Assembly (NCBI GenBank): GCA_029532415.1
Contig: JAQOTA010000069.1
Span: 1,116,001-1,180,000 of the forward strand
DNA from: Marasmius tenuissimus
Lineage: Eukaryota > Basidiomycota > Agaricomycetes > Agaricales > Marasmiaceae
Length of the DNA: 64,000 bases
Reading direction: 5' to 3'
Part shown: positions 22,043 through 32,700 of the stretch, in pieces
Numbering within the stretch: position 1 is the stretch's first letter
How the letters are laid out: every line of letters begins with the position of its first letter
Program-made: the position numbers and the translations under genes
The notes under the pieces: model-generated
What the model was told of the DNA's origin: nothing
Database searches by the model: none
What the model saw: only the letters and a program-made list of their open reading frames with translations

Positions 22043-25000
22043 ATGAACATCATCCCTTGGCTGGATAATGTGATTGGGCAGATCACCTCTCAGGTTCTCG
22101 ACCCTGATCTACGAGGAGCTATCGACCGGTATGGGGAGGATTCAGAGACAGCAGATTCGGCAGAGCCTCTCTCTTCTCCTTCTATCACTGAAAAATCTAC
22201 AACTTACACGTCAAATTATCACGGTCCATTGGGTTTGACCCCGTTGCCTCTTCCGAGGCCCCAAAGCTTCGAGTTACCTCCAATCCATAGTTTCCCCACT
22301 CTATCGGGCTCGACACAATCTCTGCCGATGCTCCAAAACTCTTCTTTACCTTCAATTCATCACATCCTATCGCATTGTCCACCAGCCATTGGCTCATATC
22401 AGCCGCCTACAGAGAATAGCGCGGTTCGACCGCCCGAAGGTGGTGCCATGCCTCTTAGAGTTCTCAAGAGCCAGCATGAGGATCAAAAGCCTCCCCGGTG
22501 CGTAATTTATCGCAACTTGATATCTAAAATCCTTATCTCGAGAGTCGACAGATCATCACCAGCCCAAGACACAGAAGAGAACATGGGTATCTCACCTTGG
22601 TTAGATGCCGTGATTAGGCAGACCTCTCCGGTTCTCAACCCTCATCTACGCCGAGTTATCGACCAGCCTAGGGAGAATTCATATAATGCTCCCTATCTAT
22701 TATCTGTGACAGCAAATCCGATAGAGGTTCCAGAATCGCCTCCCCCGACACACTTAAGAAATGCTGTGACTATACCAAAACTTCAGTTCCTGCAAGACCC
22801 GCATGAACCGCCAGCAGGATTTGAACTCGGCCGAGGTCCATCACCTCTCAGGGGTGTGCTTCAAATTCGCGAGTTCGAGGACCCCTCGACTCTCGAAGGT
22901 TCCCAGACCGAGTACAGGAACGAGAAGCGAGTTCGGTGAGTTCAAGTTCGTCGCAACTTTCGATTCTGGGGACCTAATGTCCATATTCATCCCAAGTCCC
23001 AGTGCGGCATGCGCCCGCTGCAAAAGTCTAAAGGTTCGCTGCGAGTACAGTAATGACGTTGATCCATGCAAGCGATGTATGAATGGAGGTTATGATTGTA
23101 TCGTTCCTGGAAGATGGAAAGGGAGGATTGAAAAGCGAGAGTGAGCTCACTGTCTCTCCAATAATCTCTTGTATTGAACTTGCTCCAATCTTCAGAGACT
23201 GTTGTACCCGTTGCCGGAACCTCAAAGTCCGCTGCGAGTTCATGCCTGATACAACTTCTTGCGATCGGTGTATAAGCGGTGGTCATGAGTGCGTCGTTCC
23301 AAGGAAAAAAACCTCCAAGAAAGCGAGGACGACAACCCCAGCGTGAGATCATGACCTTCACCGAATTTATCCCCTCACTCATTCGAGATGATAGGAAACG
23401 CGAAGCCCTTCGTGCCGTCGTTCAGAAACAAGCCGCAACAATCGAGAAACTCACCAGCCTGGTTGTATGCACACATTGCAAATTCTTGAAGGTTAGAATG
23501 TCAAGTACCCTATACACGAAGACGACGTGCCTCAGAACTTTGACCATTTCCAGATCGAATGCGTCTTTGCGGAAGGAGGTACAACCTGTGATCAATGTAA
23601 CAGCAGTGGCCTTGTGTGCATCGTCGAAGGGAGACAATCTGGGAACAAAAGCGAGTAAGTTTTCCCATCTCTCGCTATTCAATCATTATGTACGGGGGAC
23701 TCGAGGACTGGAAGCAGAAACAAGCTTGACATGTACCTCCCCTCACGGGTGCGTTGGTTGGAAGTCGTCGGGGCTTTATCCCCCGCCAGTACAAGCGAAG
23801 CTCTTTGTTCATGGTGTTCCGTCGGCCTTACTGACATGCCGTTTCTCAGCGCAAAAATCCAATCTTGCTCCCGCGTCATGGACACAGTGGTGGAGATGGC
23901 ACCAAGCGAAGCCGAAGAGTTCCTGAAACGAACGTTTGCCGACGATTCAAAATTGCAGGCTTTCTTCGAGCAGAAAGGAGTAATGGCACAACACTGGCTA
24001 GACCAAATGCAACAGGTATGACGGCGTATAGATCAATAAGTAGAATGGTTCATTGACGCTCCTTCAGCTAGTGGAGCGGCCGAGCATATTGCCTGTATTC
24101 CGATCATCGATTTTCACCTCCATGCTTCGCCTGTCCAAGAACTCTGGACTGCATCCGAAATGCCTCGCCATCAAGAACGTCAAGAAATTTGGAGAACATC
24201 CCATCACTGCTGGGGGATTCGGAGATGTTTGGAAAGGCGTCATCGGTGATTCTAACGAGATAGTGTGTTTGAAAATCATGAAAGTATACCTTAACTCGGA
24301 CCTGGTACAGCTGTCGAAAGTGAGTAGCGCTGTACCCTCGCTCCCGCTATTCGCCTTTTGACTGGTTTACACAGGAATATCTGCGAGAAGCTATCCTTTG
24401 GCGTCAAATGAAACACGCGAATCTCTTACCGTGTCTCGGAATCTATGAGCTCGAGCACTCCCATCAGCTATGCCTGATCTCACCGTGGATGGAGAACGGC
24501 AACTTGGTGCAGTATTTGAAGAACACACCAGAGGAGAACGTCGATCATTACACACTAGTACGCCAGATCCTGCGCAGGTTTTCGTCAGACCTGCGTGCTC
24601 AACGAATCTCTTTTGCAGGCTCGCGATGTTGCTGCGGGGTTGTCCTACCTCCATTTGATGAAGCTTGTTCACGGTGATCTGAAAGGCCTGAACATCCTCA
24701 TCACGAAATACCTACGGGCCTGCATAGCAGACTTCGGCTTGTCTCGCGTGGCCGACACGCATGCCCTGAGAATGCCTGCGACAACCATCACTCGCCCAGT
24801 TGGTACAGCTCGCTGGTTGGCACCAGAACTACTCATGGGTGGTTGTGGGACCACCAAGGCCAGTGACGTCTATGCTTATGCATGTGTCTGTTACGAGGTA
24901 CGCCTGAGAACAACTATCGAGACGCCAAACAATCTAACCCAACCTCGACAGATATTCACGGGTCTTCATCCGTTCCCCGAGCTCCCCAATGAGATGGCCG

Positions 25001-25482
25001 TCGCCTTCAATGTCGCGCAAGGCAAACGTCCTTCCCGGCCGGAAAATACACCCAGGTTGACGAACCCCATGTGGGCTCTCATGGAATCATGTTGGGACGC
25101 GCTTCCTACATCTCGACCGACGGCGGATCAGATGTGCAATATAGTGCTCAACATGGACATGGGCAAGTCCTTCTTGCCTGCACCGAATTGGGAGGAGTCA
25201 GTATACGCACAAGTCCGGGCCAACGTGGAAGATAAGGCGTTTACAATCGATTCCCCGTCAGGAACAAGGAGCGATGAACCGAATTATGTACCGTCACTCC
25301 ACTCTATGCCTGGCCAGCTGCAGGAATACCGTCCCGTCAGTCCTCAGGCCCTCCAGTATTCCACAACCGACGAGGATTATCGGAGGCAAGTTTTTAGGGA
25401 AATAGGGCTTAGTCTCGATGGTTATTATGCGGAACCATCTGCATTCGCCTCTTCAGATTCTGCCGCTGAATGGATCCGGTGA
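22043..25482 (+). CDS. Triple Zn(II)2Cys6 cluster - TKL protein kinase fusion
   Basis: Ten exons (22043-22935, 23003-23140, 23196-23342, 23395-23491, 23554-23654, 23850-24015, 24068-24319, 24375-24557, 24619-24897, 24952-25482) sum to 928 codons plus stop with every junction in frame. Residues 1-297 hold two copies of a module starting M-x-I-x-PWLD-x-VI, rich in Pro/Ser. Three six-Cys clusters follow with C-2-C-6-C-8-C-2-C-6-C spacing, from about residues 301, 347 and 418. A short helical stretch (KREALRAVVQKQAATIEKL) lies before the third. The kinase domain (~555-820) has AGGFGDVWKG, Lys583 in CLKIMK, HGDLKGLN, DFG at ~697 and LAPELL, so it should be active. Zn2Cys6 clusters normally bind DNA, which suggests a nuclear kinase. 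A gene split (cluster protein plus kinase) is possible but the frame argues for one. Confidence 0.8.
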
Positions 25483-26253
25483 TCAACTTGTAGTCTCTTC
25501 GCGGCGGATGTCGCTATATTATCACTCTTTGGCGACTCGCAGACCCCTTTGATATGTCCCACCGTTGGGATCGTGATGGGTGATCCATGCATCGTGCTAC
25601 TTGCTCCCCAAGCTCCAATATCAATTTAAGTTGTAAATTCGCTCCCCTGGACGAGCTCAGTGTCTTTGCTTTTTTTTTGGGTAACCATCCGATCCTGGCG
25701 CTTCCGAAGATCGACTGCAGACCTCGCGCGACAGCTGAGGGTAGCAAGATGAGACATAAATGCGTGCCAAGCGTTCAGGCCTTCAAGTAATTGTACCATG
25801 TCGGTATTTAGTATCACCCGAGGGAGTCAGCCTCAGCCGAGGACTTATTGACTCGTCAGCTTGAGCGTTTTATGTCGAACGAGTTCTGGGAACGCCTCTA
25901 TCTGGACGGGTAAACGTCTTGATGATGAAGAACCAATGCATGATCAGTCGAAGGGGAACGTGATGGCCCGGGGCGGCTGTGTTCACGCTTTCTTATTATG
26001 AACTTTCATGATCGCAGTCCCAACGAGCGTTCAAAACACTCCTGCACGTCTGATACAGGTTCAACGTTCAACGTCAACGTTCAACTCCTGAACCTCGCTT
26101 CTAAATCTTACATTTGCAGTACTTTGCGGGGTCAGACGTTTTCTACTACCGCCAATATCGGCACTGTGCCTTGACAATACGTGACTAGTACTGAGTCGCA
26201 CTGACAGGTCTATCATTCATTCTTCAAGTCAGCTACGAGCACGCATTGGATAA
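25483..26253. other. Spacer with duplicated upstream sequence
   Basis: No gene. Around 25961-26010, phrases such as GGCTGTGTTC, TTATGA and CATGATCGC resemble 21710-21760 (GGCTGTGTTCCCGAG ... TCATGGCCGC) upstream of the intact kinase gene. The duplication that made the second kinase copy therefore seems to have included its promoter region. A small GTTCAAC direct repeat lies near 26058-26090. Confidence 0.5.
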
Positions 26254-26821
26254 ATGTCAGAGGGTGGCGTTCTTCATGCTCTTTCAAGACCTCTCTACCT
26301 TGACACGAAGTAGTCATGATCAAGAGGCTAATAGACTCGAACCCAGCAGCGACGCACGGTGTGGGGCCCCTACCCCTTCACCGGCGCAGCAGCTTTTGAA
26401 CGACTGTCTTCAAAACTCTGACGGGGCGACCTGGCTCGAGTCTAAGAGGCTAAGGACTTTACTGGATGATACGCCTGAAGATCCCGAGGCTACAACTTGT
26501 ACAAGCTCTGATTACGAGCTCCCCTTCGGTTACCAAAACCCTCTCCCCCCTCTATCTTCCACAACGGACAAAAAAGTCCACCGTCTACCTCCATTCCAAC
26601 ACTTCGACTCATACCTACCAATTCCGTTGCAGCCCGATTTTCCAAAGCCCGGATGATCATAATGCACCTCTCAACGTTTCGAAGGAGGGGGAGGACCGGA
26701 AACGTACGCAGTGCGTAATAACTTACCATCTGTCTTTGGGTGTCTAGACGTCTACCATTGATCTTGACCTAATTATCAGTGGAGCCTGCATCCGCTGCAA
26801 AAGTCTCAAGGTTCGGTGTGA

Positions 26822-26828
26822 GTTCAAG
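26822..26828. repeat. Target-site duplication, left copy
   Basis: GTTCAAG immediately before the CCCAGG end of the element; an identical copy stands at 28343-28349. Confidence 0.8.
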
Positions 26829-28342
26829 CCCAGGAAAAAGTCTGTCTGACCCTGTCGAACGTTATCGCGTCTCATCGGACTTTCCCCTTACTCGATGAGA
26901 CCGACTGACACTCAACCACACGAGAATATTTGCACTAACGCAATACAACATTCAGACGATATCTGGTGTCATCGAAGGAAGCCAAAACTAATCTCATCTC
27001 ATCGGGTAGGATCCCCTGATATTCCCAAATCCTGTTCATTCAATTAGGTTTTCATTCACTTCGTTCCAGCTCGATGGGATTCGATATCACGATACATTTT
27101 CATTCATGCGAGACTATGAATACAGGAGAGGTACCAATTACAATACCACAAGTACACAATACCAGAGGCATCCGGCGCTCGCTGAGTCCATACTGCAGAG
27201 GTGTTCACCTTATAGGCTTGGTACCGATGGGAATACTAGTACCACGAAAGAAAATAAGTACAAAAGCGAGCAGACAGATTGTGAATGAGAGGAAAATACA
27301 TACAGAGAGTCGTCAATAAACATATTTCGGAGTCCCTCGCTTCATGTGAGATTTGTCGTCGCGAGTGTGCTGTAGCGGAGGAAATTCAGCCTCAACACAT
27401 GTGTACGGTATAGAAAAAGCTTGATGTACCTTTTCATGAACGGAAATCGAATAGTTGTACGCGCTGAAATGAGATGACAATGGTTTACAACAGAATCAGA
27501 AACGATAATGAGTGCATGGACTTGCGGTACGCACCGGAAATGATACAACAACCTCTCTCTCAACTGCCTCCGGTACTCTGTCCGTCTGTGCGCAAGCGGT
27601 TGAGGCAAAATTGAGCTTGTTGAGGTGCTGCTCGCAGCCAACGAACCTGGAGGGTATGTTAGTCATACATAAGCGACAAGTAGAGCAAGAGGGATGAAAG
27701 AAATGCATCGTCAACGCAGCAAATGGTGGCCAGCCGTTTGCTGAGTCGACGATACGGTGAGCTGGATGTCGTGGCAGGAGGGAAACCTAGTTATAGGGGC
27801 GCTGAGTCAGTCCGCGGGCCAAACTCGTACCCCAAAGTCTCGGTCCCCAAAGTCTTGAATCCAATAATTCTGTAATCGATGTCGTGCCTACAAACTCAAC
27901 GCCTTGTTGCCCTGCGAGTAAAAAGGTATCAGGTAAGAGCCAGACTAGTCTCTAGAGAAACTCACCGTTGTAATACACCCTGTGGTCAACTTTAACTCGA
28001 GCGGCAATTTATAAGGTATGGCCTAGCGGAGAGAAGGAGATTACACTGAGTTGAGCAACAGCTCGAGCGATTGAGTCAAGTCGAAATTGTACTTATGAGA
28101 GTCGAGAAATGAGAGCAGCCGCAAATATTGTATCGTCTTGTTGTGTAGTCGCGTCACGTCGAGTTCGGAATATCATTGATGGGAGAAAAGATTATCGAAG
28201 TCGAAACGAATCATTCAGAAGAAAGACAGATCTATTAGAACTGTTCGAATGACGACTTTGTATGAGACCAGACCAGATCTCACATAGTCGCCTCGATGAG
28301 ACCCGATGACATCCGACAGGCCGAGACGGACTTTTTCCTGGG
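26829..28342. mobile_element. Non-autonomous TIR DNA transposon, 1514 bp
   Basis: The left end reads CCCAGGAAAAAGTCTGTCT and the right end, on the other strand, CCCAGGAAAAAGTCCGTCT. Similarity continues for about 50 bases, through CTGTCG and GTCTCATCG. Subterminal GTCTCATCG/CGATGAGAC copies occur near both ends. GTTCAAG flanks the element on both sides (26822-26828 and 28343-28349) as a 7-bp target-site duplication. Removing the element and one GTTCAAG restores exactly the 8-residue spacing of zinc cluster 1, which confirms the boundaries. No transposase frame is visible inside, so it depends on another element. Superfamily not assigned; a 7-bp duplication is atypical for hAT (8 bp). Confidence 0.85.
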
Positions 28343-28349
28343 GTTCAAG
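28343..28349. repeat. Target-site duplication, right copy
   Basis: GTTCAAG immediately after the CCTGGG end of the element; it matches 26822-26828. Confidence 0.8.
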
Positions 28350-30242
28350 ACTGACACCGACCCCTGCAAACGGTGCTTGAACGGCGGTCACGAGTGTATG
28401 ATTCCCGGGAGGAAAAAAAGGCGTACACGCTCTACACGCTCTACTGGAGTGGGTTCTCTCGTGTGAGTACGTATGCAAACACCGAAATCCCGCGCAATAA
28501 ACTTCTCTTCCTGCTCCCTCCAACTATCTGACAGAGACCCCATCGTCCAATCATCCGCAATCCCCAGCGAGCCCTGCAACCGTTGCCGAGCCCTCAAAGT
28601 TCACTGCAAGTTCAAGTCGGGTACAAACTCTTGTGACAGGTGTATGAGCAGTGGCTATGAGTGCTTTTGGAGGGATGGAAAGGCAGGGAAACACAGCCAG
28701 CGTGAGTTCGCAAACGTTCGTTCATCACCGACTCCCCTAGCTAATACCACAACGAGATGATAGGAAACGCGAAGCTCTTCGTGCTGTCGTCCGAGAAAAA
28801 GCCGAAACAATCGAGAAGCTCACGAAACTAGATGAAGCCGAAGAAAACCTGAAACGTACATTTGCCGACGACTCAGAATTGCAGGCTTTTCTCGAACAGA
28901 AAGGGGAATGGGCACAACAATGGCTGGATGAAATGCAACAGGTATGATTGTGTATCCAGCGACAAATGAGTGGTGACAGTGTTATAGCTAGTGGAGCGTC
29001 CAAGCATAGCACCCGCCTGCCGATCATCGATCTTCACGTCCATGCTTCGCCTTGCGAAAAACTCTGGGTTACATCCGAAATGCCTTGCTATCCGCAACGT
29101 CAAGAAATTGGGAGAACATCCCATCACCGCTGGAGGATTCGGGGATGTATGGAAAGGCGTCGTCGGTGATTCGAGGGAGATAGTGTGCTTGAAGATCATG
29201 AAGGTATACCTCAACTCGGACCTGGTACAGCTGTCGAAAGTAAGCGCCTTGCTCCCGCCATCCACCTTTCCGTTAAAGGGTTTGCATAGGAATACCTGCG
29301 AGAAGCGATTCTTTGGCGTCAGATGAAACACGCGAATCTCTTACCATGCCTCGGAATCTACGAGCTCGAGGACTATCATTAGCTATGCCTTATCTCACCT
29401 TGGATTGAAAACGGCAATTTGGTGCAGTATGTGAAAAACACCCCAGATGAGGACATCAAACATCACACACTGGTACGCCAGATCCTGCGCAGGTCTTCGT
29501 CAGACGTGCGTGCTCAACGAATCACTTTTGCAGGCTCGCGATGTCGCTGCGGGATTGTCCCACCTCCATTTGATGAAGCTTGTTCATGGTGATATGAAAG
29601 GCCTGAACATCCTCATCACGAAATTCCTGCGGGCTTGTATAGCCGATTTTGGCTTGTCTCGGGTGGCCGACACGCACGCGCTCAGAATGGCGACATCCAC
29701 CACACGTCCAGTTGGTACGGCCCGCTGGATGGCACCAGAACTACTCATGGGCGGTGGTGGGACCACCAGAGCCAGTGACGTCTACTCTTATGCATGTGTC
29801 TGTTACGAGGCACGCTTGCGAAAATCTACCTGAGCTCCATCATCAAATTGTAATCTACGGAATTCGGCAGATTTTTACAGGTCGTCATCCATTCCCTGAA
29901 CTTCCGAACGAGATGGCTGTTGCGTACAATGTCGCGCAAGGCAAGCGCCCCTCCCGGCCGGAAAATACGCCCAAGCTCACTGACCCTATGTGGGATCTTA
30001 TGGAGACATGTTGGAATGCGCTTCCTACGTCTCGACCGACGGCAGATCAAGTGCTCAGTACAGTGCTCGACATCGATGTCACAGACGAGCTCTTCACGCT
30101 TGCACCAGATTGGGATGAATCACTCTACGCGCAAGTCAGAGCTAATGTGGAATATCAGCCATTCGCTGCGAATTCTCCTCCGACTCCCGGTAGAATCTAC
30201 TACACGCCTCCATCGCACACCTTTGATGAAGTGATCCGCTAG

Positions 30243-30926
30243 AGAGCGAAGGTCGAAGACTAAAGTCTGACTTCAACGGCCTTTGCTCCGAGTTTGTAAC
30301 CTCTTCACTGATCGAAGTGAACGTAACTGCGGTACTTCCCAGTCTGGCGAGTCGTAAAAGCCACTTGGCTCGCCTGCCATCAGCACACCGCTTGGATCGT
30401 CAGGCGACTTGTGTATCACTACGGTGGACCGCATCCTGCCGTTTGTGCCCTAGTATTGTTGTATCAAAGGAAATAACTTTTGCGGTAGAACAATCGATAC
30501 TTTTAGTTAACATTGGTACAATTGTGATTAACCATTTGACCTTGACAAGCTTGCGGAAGGCCGTCTATAGATCACTCCTATGTCCTTATCTTCCACTCCA
30601 GGCTTTTCCTCGATTCTGAACCTCTCTGAACGGTGTGGTGCCTTGGCACGGCTACTCACTCTGGTTACTGAATCGAACCGGTGACCGGTCGTTCGAACTT
30701 AGAGCAATTAAAAGGTAAGATGTCGTGATTGACTGGGGCAATGGCGCGACCTATTTTCTTCCCGATGCAGGCTGCAGTTTCACAACGACGATGAGGTTAT
30801 TGCGTCCTGATCTGATGCAAAGACCCATTCAAAATCGTTGAAAAGCAGTAATGCCTATGTTGCCCGCATTTCCCCCGCGTTGCACTCCCTTCGATCTCTC
30901 CACGCTTGTTTTCTCCGTTCGACAAC
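30243..30926. other. Intergenic, promoter of MFS gene
   Basis: No gene seen. Frames are short and featureless. The region separates the dead kinase copy from the transporter and must hold the transporter promoter; no clear motif was found. Confidence 0.5.
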
Positions 30927-32570
30927 ATGGCCAGCGAGAAGTCCGATACTACGCGAGGAGAGGAGACAGTCAGCGGGTTGGAGCGCGCCGACACGCCGTC
31001 CAGCCTTTCCGGTGATCAAGAGCGAAGGCTTCTGAGGAAGCTTGATCTACGTCTGCTTCCCGGGCTGGTGATATTATACCTGCTCTCATTCTTGGATAGA
31101 AGCAATGGTTCGTCTTCGCTGTATCTTCCGGCATTTTCCCGTACCTGAGCACTTTCCCAGTGGCGAATGCTCGACTCGAAGGATTGACTGACGACCTACA
31201 CATGAGTCAGTCTATACCTTCTCCTTCATCGACCCTTCCTCGAACTTACTTTTTTTCTCGACGCCATAGCCGGAAATCAATATCTTACTAGCTTGACCCT
31301 TTATTTCGTTGGATACGTCCTTTTCGAGATCCCCTGCAACATCATCCTCAAATTGACGACGCCGAAAATCTGGTTGCCTACACTCACCTTGTTATGGGGC
31401 GTTGTTGCCACATTGATGGGGCTTACGCAGAATATGGCTGGTTTCTTCGTTGTGCGATTTTTCCTTGGGGTAACGGAGTCCGGGTTGTTCCCTGGAGTTG
31501 TATACTACCTTAGTATGTGGTACAAGAGGGAAGAAAGAGTGTATCGAGTTGCTCTCTTCTTCAGTGCTGCAAGTTTAGCTGGTGCTTTCGGTGGAATACT
31601 TGCATTCGTAAGCATGCTTTTTTTACTTTTCAGTGGCCAGTGCTCACATAGTGTCAAGGGTATCGGCAAGATGGCTGGCGTGGCAAACCTCAGAGGTTGG
31701 CGGTGGATCTTCATTATCGAAGGCCTCGTCACAGTAGTAGTCTCACTCGCCGCCTACCTCTTCATCCACAATTACCCCTCCACGGCTACTTTCCTCACAC
31801 CCAAGGAGCGCGACACCATTGAACACCGTTTAACAGCCGATTCTGACGCGACAGCAACAGAGTCATTCAACTGGGAGAACGTTTCCAAATGCTTAAAGGA
31901 CCCGAAATGTTGGCTTTATGGTCTATCGTTCCACACGCTTTCCCTTCCACTATACACGCTCTCACTCTTTCTCCCGACCATCATCAAAGACCTTGGGTAC
32001 ACTGCAGCTAACGCTCAGTTACTTAGTGTTCCCCCTTACGCCCTCGCCACAACACTCACACTTCTCGTTGCGATATACAGCCAACGACTTAGTCTCCGTG
32101 CTCCTTTCATGATCGGGAGCTCCATCTTCGCAATAATCGGCTATATCATTCTCATGACCAACAAGAATCCTACCCAGCGACCTGGCGTTTCGTATGTCGG
32201 AACGTTCTTCGCAGCAGGAGGTATATATCCCGCCACCGCTTTGGCCCTTTCATGGCCGGCGATGAATGTCGCCGGACAGACGAAGAGAGCCACAGCCTGT
32301 GCTATGCAAATCAGTGTCGGCAATTTGGGTGCAGTCTTGGGTACACAGTTGTACCGCCCAATTACCAGTCCGCGGTATCTCCTGGGGCATGGGTTTGCCT
32401 TGGGCTACCTAGCTGCGAACGTAGTGGTCACTGCCACTTTATGGATTATACTGAGGAAAGAGAATCGGAGGAAAGCCGAATTGCTTGCGAGCGGAGCTCG
32501 AGATGGGAAAGGGAAAGGGAGCGAGCCGATGAAAGGGGATGAGGATCCGAGGTGGAAGTTCCACCTGTAA
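30927..32570 (+). CDS. MFS transporter, anion:cation symporter (Dal5/Tna1-like)
   Basis: The start is the ATG of MASEKSDTTRGEE; the frame is open a little further upstream but has no ATG. Exons join LRLLPGLVILYLLSFLDRSN to VANARLEGLTDDLHM, then to GNQYLTSLTLYFVGYVLFEIPCNIIL. That is the typical order of transmembrane segments 1-2 in the fungal allantoate/nicotinate permease family. Further marks are WLPTLTLLWGVVATLMGL, FFVVRFFLGVTESGLFPGVVYYLSMWY and RGWRWIFIIEGLVTVVVSL. The second half carries six more segments and a charged tail. About 12 membrane segments at the plasma membrane. Substrate cannot be told from sequence; small organic anions or vitamins are usual. Confidence 0.9.
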
Positions 32571-32700
32571 GCGCACCATTGAGCGGATCCGTTTGGTATT
32601 TAAAAGTTTACTGTAATCTAACTGCAGAATTTCTGTTACCTGTACAACAGTCGGGATTGCATCGAGAGGTCCAGACTGCTACTAGCCAACGGTTATGACG

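Larger units (their letters stand above)
26254..30242 (+). pseudogene. Second zinc-cluster/kinase gene, broken by an insertion
   Basis: Parts match the intact gene at 22043-25482 in order: the Pro-rich module (26340-26700), the first half of cluster 1 (CIRCKSLKVRC, near 26785), the second half of cluster 1 (DPCKRCLNGGHEC, near 28360), a complete cluster 2 (CNRCRALKVHC), the helical stretch and the whole kinase domain. Four lesions are visible. A frame change occurs in the module near 26600-26655. A 1514-bp element sits inside cluster 1 (26829-28342). An in-frame TAG at 29380-29382 stands where the intact copy has CAG. A splice donor is changed from GT to GC at 29810-29811. The kinase motifs (AGGFGDVW, HGDMKGLN, DFGLSR, MAPELL) survive, so decay is recent. 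It lacks the third cluster of the first copy. Confidence 0.85.

Noticed and set aside
26320..26360. GGGTTCGAGTC on the minus strand, a B-box-like sequence
   Set aside because: No matching T-stem or cloverleaf, and it lies in the coding part of the broken kinase copy.
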